Assembly (NCBI GenBank): GCA_020091685.1
Contig: CM034608.1
Span: forward strand, 11,675,046-11,739,045
Direction of reading: 5' to 3'
DNA: 64,000 nt
From: Lutjanus erythropterus
Lineage: Eukaryota; Chordata; Actinopteri; Lutjaniformes; Lutjanidae
Shown here one piece after another: positions 47,550 to 57,509 of the stretch. The notes under the pieces were generated by a model. That model was not told the origin of the DNA. It made no database searches and was given only the letters and a program-made list of their open reading frames with translations. Position numbers and translations under genes: made by a program. How positions within the stretch are numbered: the stretch's first letter is position 1; each line of letters starts with the position of its first letter.

Positions 47550-49020
47550 AGTCTGGATTCAAACACCTGCACTTTGTACACCCACCATCCACCCCAACCA
47601 CTCCCTTGCAAATCCAGCATGTTATTTAAATGCATTTTTTCAAAGAAGTGTCTGTAAACATAGTCCAGGCAGGAATTACATTATCACCATAACATAATGA
47701 TGATGAACAATGTTGAAAACGAATTTAATTTCTAGGAGACAGGGTTGTGGTGTTAGATATAGCAGATCATGATGACGATTTCAGTGTCTGGCACATCAGA
47801 TATTTGAACTTGGAGTGAAGAATTTGTCTCACCATACTGACATCTGTCCCTTTAGGAGTTTGAACTAGTCAGTATTTTTGCTGCAAGACATGGACACTGC
47901 TAAAATGGCAGTGGTAGTGTGTAGTATTTTTGGTGTATTTTCAGTCAATCACCAAGACTGGATAAAAAGTTAAATGAGGGGACAAAATATGGAGAGTACT
48001 TTGGAAGACACTTCTATTTATTGGTTGGAGTTGGAGGGGAAGATTTTCCAGATTGAGTAGAGCAGGGGCTCTCAGGTAAGGCTGTTTGTCTTCACCCTCA
48101 GCTGGGAGAGTTTCTTTCTTGGCGAATGGTCGATTCTTTTCTCAGTAAGGCACTGAGGTGTGCAGATGGGGAGGGATGCAGCTGGATTTTCATAGCCAGG
48201 TGGGGCGATGATGAAAGGATCAGACTCCAGATGGCAGACATCACCCAGAGATTCTTCAGAGTCAGACAGCATGGTGGGGGCAGGCAGGGGACAATGTTGA
48301 TGAGAGTGACAGCTCTATCAGGATGAGATGGCAAACGCGCTGCAATTCCAGCAAAGACGTGACCAGTCATGTCTTAAATATGTAAGGAAATGGCTAAATG
48401 TCAAGCCTGGGAGGGACGCCCAAAGGTGGGTGAAGAGTTTGTACTGCTTTAACCTCGGCTGAGCATCATAATAGCAGTCAGAGGATTTGAATTATAGTCA
48501 CAAAAGCAGACAGGAGGAGATAGATAGCAAGGAACTATTTGTGAAGTGAGAAGCACAAGTGATGGATAGTCGATATTTCATGGGGCTTAATGTATAATGG
48601 TTTTATACTCAAAAATAGAAAAAGAAGGCAAAAGTTAGGATATGTGAAATTGGGTCTAGTTGTTTTTAATTATACATCCAGTCCCTCACAAGTAAAGGAT
48701 GTATCTAAGCCACCTGTGGGTTTGAAAAGACTGATGTCAGTCTTTCTTCATGCACTTTCCTGTGTTTGCACGTGGATTGGTGCCAGATCAGTTCACAGAC
48801 TCTATAAAGCTACCATCTGCAGGGGGATTATAGTGCCTGGTGTAAAGTGAGGTTATGCCCAGAGAATGCATCATAATATTGAGTTTGCACCTGGGCACTA
48901 CTCTCATTTTGCCTGTGTGTATTCAGCTAAATGAAGCCCACAACAATTACAGTTTCATGATTGTCCCGATTCTCTCTTCTCCTTCTCTCTTTGTTGCTCT
49001 GCTTTCACATGTTTCTCACT
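47550..49020. other. Unassigned sequence
   Basis: 48080-48370 has fewer AT runs, and overlapping frames of 66-90 codons on both strands, none with a domain. No gene supported; frame 48855-49202 (115 codons) runs into the hAT-like element. Confidence 0.4.
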
Positions 49021-49025
49021 TATTC

Positions 49026-49517
49026 ATCTACACTAGTCATTCCCAGATACTAGGTCAGGACCCGCAGGTGGGTCACAGGGGATTTTATTTGGGTCGCCAA
49101 ATAAATAAAATACTACAGACAGAATTATTCAGCTTGAAGAGAAATTGTGTGTATTGTTTTACAGATGAGAGGAAAAAACAAGAGCCTGTTAATTCCACCT
49201 AAATGCACTTACTTGTCTCATGTATGAAGTAGACTACAATGTCCCTTACTGTATATTATTTTACAGATGAGAGGAAATAAAAACAATTAGATGGCATGTT
49301 AACTCAACCTATATCCATTTATTTCTCATTTACAAGGTATTTAACGTGCATATGTTTTCAGTAACGCTTCAAGATAATATGAGGTGATTCCAAAATGACA
49401 TAAAATGGTCAGTGCGCAAATAAACTCTTTCCAAGATTTACTGATAAGGCCTATTGCGAAGCTGTCATTTTTAAAAGCGCATCACCAGAAAAAAAGTATG
49501 GGAAACACTGATCTACA
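49026..49517. mobile_element. hAT-like MITE with target-site duplication
   Basis: The outer ATCTACA at 49026-49032 and 49511-49517 is a direct duplication of 7 bases, possibly 8 with one mismatch (hAT elements make 8). Inside it the left end CTAGTCATTCCCAGATACT (49033-49051) pairs with the right end AGTATGGGAAACACTG (49495-49510), giving the hAT-style CAGTGTTTCCCA terminal repeat on the minus strand. GGGTCGCCAAATAAATAAAA lies just inside. An internal duplication (ACAGATGAGAGG at 49161 and 49263) adds about 102 bases. No transposase is encoded. Confidence 0.75.
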
Positions 49518-49553
49518 ATGAAGGTACAAAATGTCCCCTATAATGACATTTAA

Positions 49554-49554
<1 letters not shown>

Positions 49555-49612
<58 letters not shown>
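49555..49612. repeat. (TG)29 microsatellite
   Basis: Fifty-eight uninterrupted bases of TG repeat, 37 bases outside the hAT-like element. Confidence 0.99.
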
Positions 49613-49614
<2 letters not shown>

Positions 49615-50034
49615 TGTGAAAGAAGGAACAAATTGAAATCCCAAGCATACACTCAGTCAGGGCAATCACACCATGGCTGCACACCTGCAATGTGACAGAT
49701 ATCAAGATCAGCATCTCTCCTGAGACACACTCTGACAGGCTCACACCAGATCAGCAGGGGGAGATTTTGTCTCTGATTTCTGACACCAAATGACCTTTTT
49801 TTTTCCTGCAGTTTCCCTGAGAAATGGCGATGCCATTTTATGTCCTTGCTTGCAATCAAAATGCAGAGACTGTGTAAAATTACAAGTTGAAGAACAAAGT
49901 TTGTGATGACTGGGTGTCATGCTTACCCTCCCAGTCCTAAAATAAGATACTGATGACAGCGGTTGGAATTTTAAAGTAAAATGGTTTAAGGTGCATTTGT
50001 AGCACTTTCTGAGGATGTCAGGCAGTTTGAGCTG

Positions 50035-50295
50035 TGCACCGTCCTACAGTGGTGGAGTTTTGATTGGCCAAGTGGCACAGGAGCTTTCCTGGTCACAAGA
50101 TTGAGTGAGAATCCAGCTTGCCAGGCTTCAAATTATCCGTTTCTGTCCGTAGGAGAAATGGTGCAGCCAATCAGCATCCTAGGAGGGACCACTGGCAGCT
50201 ACAGGCATGCACTGAGGTGTGACAACGGCGAGAAGCATCCATGGAAACGACTGGTCTCAAACAGACAATGGCGGCTCCCGACGAGGTTAGTGATA
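50035..50295 (+). promoter_or_regulatory. Promoter-like block with possible short first exon
   Basis: An inverted CCAAT box (ATTGG at 50072-50076) and a direct one (GCCAATCAGC, 50165-50174) precede a region richer in CpG than its surroundings. ACAATGGCGGCTCCCGACGAG at 50265-50285 has a start codon in a fair Kozak context (50268), encodes MAAPDE, and is followed at once by GTTAGT, a plausible splice donor. This is the arrangement of a gene's first coding exon. The alternative is a copy of a dispersed teleost repeat: GATGGTTCGTCCGATCACCT at about 50383 and CATCTGGCATGTCAGG at about 50438 look repeat-like. I cannot decide between them. Confidence 0.35.
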
Positions 50296-50539
50296 ACATC
50301 AGTTATGCCAGAACTGGAGAGTATTTCTTCACTGAGAGAAAAATAATTGGTCGAAGTTAACTCGTGTTAGATTTGATAGATAGATGGTTCGTCCGATCAC
50401 CTGCCAAGTATTTTTTTTAAGTTCTGTGTAACAAACCATCTGGCATGTCAGGTTACTTTGTGGCTACATTGGCGTGCATGTGTTGACCAAACAGCTACCT
50501 ATAACCACTTCCCTCAGAACAGTTCCTGGCTGATTCCAC

Positions 50540-51630
50540 TAGACAATGCTTATGACACAAAAAGGCCAAAGAGAACATGAGAAAGGACCTTTGAAGCCCT
50601 CTAAGAATGAGTATCTGATATTCAACTGCTGTCAGACCAAAGCTGCCCCTGAACTTGGATTTAACCTGAGTATGTGCTGCATGATGGTAATTCTCTGCTA
50701 GTTTATGATAATTACCATGTGTTTCTGGTGAATGTGTTGCTTCAGTGCTGCATGTGTAATTTTACCTGCTTTGAAAAAAAAAAAAAAAAACTGAACTCAT
50801 TATTGCAATTCTTAAAAACGCAAACACAGAAATGGCAGTTTGTTACTATCATTTTTGTTCTTTTTCCCCAAATGCATTAACATTCATGCAGAGCCTTCAT
50901 ATTCCTATGTTAATGACCTGAGGCTAAAGAACACCATTTTATGGAAATAAATACTTTTTCTGCAGAGAGTGTTTAAGCACCTTGTGTGTAAGGAGAAGAA
51001 AATGAGCGCTCATTCATACCATTCATGTTCCTTCTTCAAAATTAGACATTAATTGCCCATTAGGTTTGACAGTACTTTGTCACAGACTCCAAATCTTCCT
51101 ATTGTGCTAAATGGCTTCTGTGCCAAATGGTTTCATCCCTTAAATGAGAAAACTCATGTGTGCCCGAATGTGACTCATCTAATACCTGACTGAAGCCCGA
51201 GCTGAGCTCCTCCACATACCTACACACACAGCATGTATGTTCACACACACACACACAGAAATAAACATACACACAGCAACAAAAAAAATCATTAAAGGGC
51301 CTTTGATTAAGTGAGACCTGATGCTTTGTGATTGCTCATCACTCAGAGAGAACAGGGGAGAAAAGGAAAAGACAATGAAAGATAGAAGAGAGAGAAAGGG
51401 GAATAGAGGTTAAAAAAAAAAAAGGAGACACATGATTAAGTTAGGCAGGGAAGGGAATGAACGACAAAGAGGGAAAAATGAATAAGTTGTGTAGCTTGAG
51501 CTAAACAATCTGATCAGATAACATTGTGGTTTATGAGAAATGCACTTGGTAGATACTCTGATCCTCTGATAACCAGAGGACATTTTTGTTTGCTTTCTCT
51601 TGTTTTATAAAGCAGATTGCTATGGAAGAA
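50540..51630. other. Unassigned; A-runs and a purine-rich tract
   Basis: A17 at 50774-50790; purine-rich tract 51340-51480. 50930-51190 is free of simple repeats and includes ATTAGACATTAATTGCCCAT (51042-51061), a possible conserved element. No gene. Confidence 0.45.
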
Positions 51631-51632
51631 AC

Positions 51633-52498
51633 TTTGGTCGCACTTCTTTACCTGTAAACTAATGAGAACTAACAAGCTGTACTTTGTATTAAATTACACA
51701 AGAATGAAAGAATGTGTTAAACAAACACAGCTATACCCTAATTAGACACCATACACTTAAGATGTGTCATACTTTTTTTTTATCAAATTGGAGAAAAACT
51801 ACTTATAATATGTTCTTTAAATCCTTTATTAAGCTCTTATTAAGCTCTTAACACCAGCATACTTCAAATTAATGCAACATGTGACTGGACCATTACCACA
51901 GCAACAGCTGGCAGCTAGCAGGTGTGGTGAAGTCAAGCACAATATATTTGACTGGCAGTTCAGTGTGCCAAAATGCCACCAAAATGTTTGAAAGAATGAA
52001 AGCTTTAAAAAAAAAGCATTGAATGAAGTACTCCATTGGTATCAGTATCACTTTAAGGGGAATGATATTGGTATGGATATTGTATTTTTTAAATGATATC
52101 CAGCCCGAGTAATTAGGGACACATTACAACAGAACTGTACTGCAAACTAAAATGTATTACTTTCCACAGTTAGACCCCCTTTAGACTTTTTAGTCTACAG
52201 TACACTTCTGTTGTAATGTGTTTCTAATGACTCTCTAAGAAAGTGTAATAAGGGTCTAACAATGTGAAATAATACACTTTATTTTACAGTAGAGTTCTGT
52301 TGTAATGTGTCCCTAATTACGTAATAAAGGTGCAGCTTGTTACATCTTATTAGTGTACCATTGGTACATGGTGTCTAATTAGGGTATATTTGTGTTTGAT
52401 GTCTAATAAAGGACATTATTTTCAGTTTTTGTCTAATTTCATAAAAAGCACAGCTTGTAACGGCTTATTAGTGTATTCTAAAATAAAATGTGACCAAA
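51633..52498. mobile_element. MITE family A, most complete copy, with nested insertion
   Basis: Long terminal inverted repeats: TTTGGTCGCACTT at 51633 pairs with GTGACCAAA at 52490-52498. The arms continue inward for about 125 bases (TAACAAGCTGTACTTTG with the complement of CAGCTTGTAA; TACCCTAATTAGACACCAT at 51729-51747 with ATGGTGTCTAATTAGGGTAT at 52365-52384). A second inverted pair lies inside: ATTAGGGACACATTACAACA from 52112 against TGTTGTAATGTGTCCCTAAT ending at 52317. Partial copies are at 6500-6770 and 9180-9495. Comparison with 6.6 kb suggests that 51853-52108, ending in GGTATGG..ATGATATCCAGCCC, is a later insertion. Non-coding. Confidence 0.8.
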
Positions 52499-52501
52499 AC
52501 T

Positions 52502-53200
52502 TTTCACACATTAAAAGTATAAAGTATATTTTAGACAGTGCAAAAACATGAATCCTTATGTGCGGCTGAAGCAACTTTGGTGTCACTGACATCAATGAGT
52601 TACATCAACGTGATACCCATAATTACAGCAAAGAGCAGCCTCGTGGACATTATTGCTGAAATGAGACATGATTGTCTCACATTGCTACCTCTCTTTATCT
52701 CCCACTTTCCCCTCAGCTCACCCCTCGCACCACTGATGTAATAAATGATTATTTCTGATAATTACATCTGTTCTGTACAGTCAGCACACACAGCTGGACA
52801 TAAAGGACAAAGCCATCATCCTTGTATTTCTCATCCCTCCTTGAATTTGCCCTATAGGGGCAAACAACCTCTTAAACTGCGAAAATCAATACTCTTATAT
52901 TACCTTAATAACCAATCCAATAATTAGATGTAATGTGAAAGAGGTCGTTCTTAGTGACAAAGAGAAGGAGAATTATCACCCACCCCTGCAGCTCCCCTCA
53001 GCTTTACTGAGCATTTTAGCATCTTTTAGTTCATGCTAAAACACTAAGCTCTACTTAACTGTTTTTGTCAGTCTCACCAGTCTCTTAAAACTTTCCAGCA
53101 GTTGTTTAAACTGAAAAAGCCGAGCTAAACTTTCTGCATGCTCCTAAGTTGGGATCATAGTGGAGCATTTAGCATTTGAAGTGGTAGTTTGTTTGCTGTT
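52502..53200. other. Unassigned sequence
   Basis: No gene. 53050-53160 may be the outer part of the interspersed repeat noted next. Confidence 0.4.
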
Positions 53201-53204
53201 GTTT

Positions 53205-53260
53205 TGTTTTTTTCCTTGCTGGTGGAGACCAAAACTGAGCGTGAACACTGGATTTTTATT
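53205..53260 (+). repeat. Interspersed repeat segment shared with 25.35 kb
   Basis: GGTGGAGACCAAAACTGAGC at 53221-53240 is the exact reverse complement of 25349-25368. Confidence 0.55.
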
Positions 53261-53282
53261 TTACAACCTTTTGTCGGGGGCT

Positions 53283-53440
53283 TTAATGCCTTTAATTACA
53301 GGATTTCTGAAGATATGATAGTGGTGAGGGAGAGTGAAGGAATGACATGCAACATAGGGCTGTAGGTGTGAGTTGAACCCATGGCCATGGCAGAGGACTC
53401 ACAGCCTCAGCACATGGGGCAAATGCTTTCCAGCCTTGTG
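53283..53440 (-). mobile_element. tRNA-derived SINE, minus-strand copy
   Basis: On the minus strand a B-box-like GGGTTCAACTC lies at 53371-53381, followed by GCATGTCATTCC and a CTCTCCCTCACC body, ending in GTAATTAAAGGCATTAAAG. Upstream of the B-box the tRNA-like head extends towards 53430 (GCCCCATGTGCTGAGG), but the A-box is too decayed to call. Same family as the copy at 1970-2092, which preserves the tail half better. Confidence 0.7.
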
Positions 53441-53444
53441 ACTC

Positions 53445-54920
53445 CCTACAAGGAAACACCAAGCTTAGCGCAGCCAACTAACTATGCTAACATAGATCCA
53501 GATCGTACAGATGGACAGCGGAGCCCCCAGAAATTTTTCACAGGGGTGGCCAGTTGCCCTAAGATGAAAATCTTAGGGTAACTGAAGTAACTGATGTTCA
53601 GGGTAATGGTTAAAAGCTAACCTTTTATGATTAGAGTGTCAAGTAGCAACATTTAGTGGGTGTAGTATCATGAGTGTAGTGGCACTTAACTGCAATTGAC
53701 TGGCTGAACTGGCTCACAGGCCTCGCTCCATTTTGTCTTCTTCTTCTTCTTCTTTTTTTTAATAAGTTCAACTGGCTGGGCATACTGGCATAATGCTTTT
53801 ATTTATTAAAGCAGAGAAAACAAAGGTGATGAGGAATAAAAAGACAGAAGGATAAAGGATAAACAGACTGGCAGGGCGAAAAAGAGGAGAAAGAGAAAGA
53901 GATACTGTGGCAAGAGAGACTTTGCAGATCAAGCAGGAGCCTTGAATATGTAATAAGCTCATGATGGATGGCTGGCCTACAACCACATCAACTGTGTGTT
54001 AGTTGTGCATGTCATTAACTCGCTGCATTGAGAGGAGTCAAACTGGGGAACAAAGCATAAACCCTTATGATGAATGATAGATGGACAGTCTGGCAGGTAA
54101 ATAGGCAGGCAGGGAGACAGACACATAAATATGCTGGCAGACAGAAAAACGGTCATATAATGAGTCAGACGGGAAAATTAAGTCGGGCAAATAGATAGAA
54201 CATCATGCATTAAGGCACTCAGACAAAAAAGGTGGTTAACAGCCAGAAAGAGAATCACTGTTTACATGCACTCTAGTATCCTAATTGCTGGGGATAATTA
54301 GGGTATTATTTCAGTTACATTTACATAAAGTGAGGTAATGCTCTTCAAATCCAGATGGATTAAATCAATTATTTCTCACCTCTCCACTGCATACTATAGC
54401 ACCTTTTGTTTTCTTTGCAACACCCGAGGAATCACGACCTCAAATTCCTTGAAGACAAGATCAAATTGTACTTGTCTTACGTTCGACTAAAACCAAATAA
54501 GATGAATGAAAAAATTGTATAGTGATTCATAACATCAAGAATAATTTGTACATGGAGCATGTGAACATACCGTACTCAGTGGCAAGTACACAAATAATAA
54601 GCAAATCTACATGAGGCAAGGAAGAAAAGGCTGTGGGACATTTGCTGAGGCAGACTGACACCAACATTTGACACTAAGGAAAATAATTCATGTGAGTGTC
54701 TAAACTGCCAACTCAGTGGCTGAGGTTTAGTTTAGTTAACTAAAATAACTTGGTCCACCTCCAGTCAGTTGTGTGTGGGGAGGGAAGGTAGAGGGAGGAG
54801 GGTCAGTGTATGCATGAGTTGTGAGAGCATGTGATTGAACGTCCACATGCATATCTTGAAGTGAATCAGCTGATGGGCAGGGGTTGAGAGAGGGAGAGGC
54901 CCTCAGGATGCCGAGAAGCA
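53445..54920. other. Unassigned; short (TTC)n and purine tracts
   Basis: (TTC)n at about 53737-53754; AGACAG-rich words at 54080-54180. No gene. Confidence 0.45.
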
Positions 54921-54922
54921 GA

Positions 54923-55312
54923 TTAGAATATTCCCTCAACTAGGTAGGATAAAGCAGAAAGTTTTTTATTCCCTTTTTCCATAGTTCTTTTCTGATAGGA
55001 ACGAAAACCATTCTGCATCTTGAAGAGTGTGGGGAATAACCAGCAAACAGCAGTAGCTTTTGACTCCCATAGGTGAGGGATGAGCCCGCAGCTCGGTAAG
55101 CATCTGGTATGGCCTTCCTGATGGTGTAACGGAGAATGCATTAATATGACCGGTCTGGGTTTGTTATCACTGGAGGACTTGGAGTAAATCCTGTGAGCCT
55201 CAAAGATTTCCATGACACCTCTTGCCAACAGCGCAGGGAGCCACAGAGGTAGTTGACACTGCAGAAAGCCGATTGTGTCGTTCCCCTCCTCGCCTTCAGG
55301 TAGGAACAGCAA
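54923..55312 (-). CDS. Weak candidate exon, product unknown
   Basis: A 129-codon minus-strand frame, GC-richer than its flanks and with no low-complexity bias, unlike most frames in the window. Part of it has a protein-like mix of residues (LPLWLPALLARGVMEIFEAH, then SKSSSDNKPRPVILMH). I recognise no domain, and overlapping frames exist. Together with 55394-55678 on the same strand it could be part of an unrecognised gene or processed pseudogene. Chance remains the more likely explanation. Confidence 0.15.
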   Translation of the reverse strand: MLFLPEGEEGNDTIGFLQCQLPLWLPALLARGVMEIFEAHRIYSKSSSDNKPRPVILMHSPLHHQEGHTRCLPSCGLIPHLWESKATAVCWLFPTLFKMQNGFRSYQKRTMEKGNKKLSALSYLVEGIF

Positions 55313-55393
55313 TCCAAGGTTAGCATTGTGAGTATAATCCTCCTGCTCTATGTTTTAGATCTTCTCTTTGTTTAGCTGGGTGACACGTGCAGG

Positions 55394-55678
55394 TCAGACT
55401 GAATTATACTGCTCCTTTTTGAGAGTGATGCGAGTGTGAGAATGAGTGAGAACTTGCCCTCCATCCTGGAGACTGTAACCTTTAAACTGCACATGTCTGT
55501 TTGAATGGAGGTAGATTTCAGTCGGCATGTCCTTTAAATCAGCAATAGCTCGGGAGATATTGATCAGATGAGAGGTTAAGGAGATATCCTCAGGTGCGGC
55601 ACGTGCTTCGCAGGGCAGCAGTGTGTGTACGCCAGGGGAGAGTGCGATGAGAGAGGCATGACTTTGATTTCTTCTCAT
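55394..55678 (-). CDS. Weak candidate exon, product unknown
   Basis: A 94-codon minus-strand frame with balanced, protein-like composition: EDISLTSHLINISRAIADLK, then DMPTEIYLHSNRHVQFKGYS. On the minus strand a pyrimidine-rich stretch (CTCTCTCATCGCACTCTCCC) precedes its best part and could serve as a splice acceptor region. It lies 81 bases upstream, in minus-strand order, of the frame at 54923-55312. No homologue is recognised and no codon-level conservation can be judged here. Confidence 0.2.
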   Translation of the reverse strand: MRRNQSHASLIALSPGVHTLLPCEARAAPEDISLTSHLINISRAIADLKDMPTEIYLHSNRHVQFKGYSLQDGGQVLTHSHTRITLKKEQYNSV

Positions 55679-55684
55679 CTTGAA

Positions 55685-56935
55685 CTGAGGAGGTCACAGC
55701 TTTGTGTGATAGAGTTACCCATTAATTCCCAATCAGGTGTAGAGATTTCTGTCATGACAACACCATTAAAAGTTTGCAAGGAGAGAGCTATAGACACACA
55801 CAGCCAGAAGTTCAGCTTCAACTTCAACATTAGTAAGATTTATCCTCTGTGGACCATGAACATCTGAAGTGTTAATCCATGCAATAATTGCTTCGATATT
55901 TCAGTCATGCTGAAAGTTGTAGACCAACATTGTCATTAGTTAAGGGCAGCTGAAAATAATGGTGAATGTAAAATACTAGAAATCTCTCCAATATCAAAGT
56001 CACACCCGAATATCCACCCTGACCTCCTCCATATCACCTTTTGTGATCATATAATGTCACGCTACTTCCACCTTTTCTACTTCTAGAGTATCACCTCACA
56101 GCTGCAAGAGGACATGTCAGGAAAACTTAAACACAGGTTGTTTTAGGTGTTTGAACAGATGACCAGTGCTGTCATTTTTCCCCTGAGGACAATCACTGTT
56201 GTAAACTTGCAGGGAACCCCACAGGGAGACATACAGACAACAGCAAGCCAGACAGAGATCGACACATAAAGAGACAAATAAGACAGACAGGCAGAACCCT
56301 AGTTGACCTCTCCAAAGCCAGAGAAAGAAATAAAAATAAACAAAAACAGCTCTGTCTTTTAGTCATCACTAAGCTGACAGCCGTTTCGGGATTTTGAGCG
56401 TCTCAGTGTGTGTGGGTGTGTGTGTGTGAGAGAGCATATGTCAGGGATACAGGTCTGGGCTGACATGCTTCATAGGACAAAGCCTGTTTTCACCATGCAG
56501 CCCAACATCTTCCCCCCACACACACTGAACACAATCTAGATATGTGACCCTTCTCATTTCTAAACCCTAATCACATTGTCTGGAGAAAAACTAAGGTTAT
56601 TAACTCAGGGAGCTACATTTTACCAAAACTTTTACCAAACAAAACTTCTCAAAATATCTCAAAATGTGTCCCATTCTTAAGCATTATCTTTTAATGGAAA
56701 TTGTGAAAATTACATTTTTAACACAAAATTTAAAAACTTTTTTTTTAACTATTTTGGTGACATAGACCATTTCTATAACATGCATGTTATTCATACACAA
56801 TTTGGTAAGATTAGGCTGCATTTCATTCTGGTTGTTGTATTTGTTTGTTTGCTCATCCAGGGTGACCCCATTTCCCAAGTTGGAAAGTCGTTTTACTGAC
56901 TTTGAGTTCATGAGCTTTTTTGTCCAGATTATTTG
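55685..56935. other. Unassigned sequence
   Basis: A short GT run at 56407-56427 and AGACAG-rich words near 56230-56300. No gene supported. Confidence 0.45.
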
Positions 56936-56939
56936 ATGT

Positions 56940-57505
56940 ATATGGTGGATGGGTTGTATGAGATTGTCCGTGTATTAACTACAGTAGATGCCAGTCGGAA
57001 AACCCCCAGTTTGGAGGAGCAGAAAGGAGTACCAGCACAGAAGCCAAGCAAGGAACTGCTTTGGACAGGGTCAGCAACAAAACATATTTTAGTCACTTAA
57101 AAAAAAATCCACCAAAAAATCATCGCTTTACTTTGCCATCAGGACAGCTTCTGACCACAAACTGCCATTATATAAATCAAATATCACGCTCTCCAAACCA
57201 ACCAAACTCCACAGGCAAATTCAGTCATTTCTTTATTACTCAGAAATTGCACAATACAAGAGAGTTGCTGGTCTACTGCTGCCTGGATCTGTTAGTTTGT
57301 GTTAATGTGTGATTTTTGTGTTTTAAAAGGAGAGTTCCAATTTACTGAAGTCACACAATAACACAAACAAACTAACTGATGGAGGCAGCGGTGGACCAGT
57401 AATGTCTGTGTGCTGTGAGGTAAAATTACTGATGTCATCTATGATATCTATGATATCTGGCTTATATAATGTCAGTTTTTCATCAGAAAAAGTTTTCTGG
57501 TGGCA
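56940..57505. mobile_element. Family B element, copy 3, with outer arm and palindromic core
   Basis: The outer part (GGTTGTATGAGATTGTC, CTACAGTAGATGCCAGTCGG, CCCCCAGTTTGGAGGAGCAG, GGACAGGGTCAGCAACAAAA) matches 41150-41335. The core follows directly: left arm 57137-57321 with CTCCAAACCAACCAAACTCC, and right arm 57342-57504 with GAAGTCACACAATAACACAA and TTTTCATCAGAAAAAG. This is the only copy in which the outer and core parts are contiguous, so it defines the family's layout. No protein. Confidence 0.75.
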
Positions 57506-57509
57506 AAAT

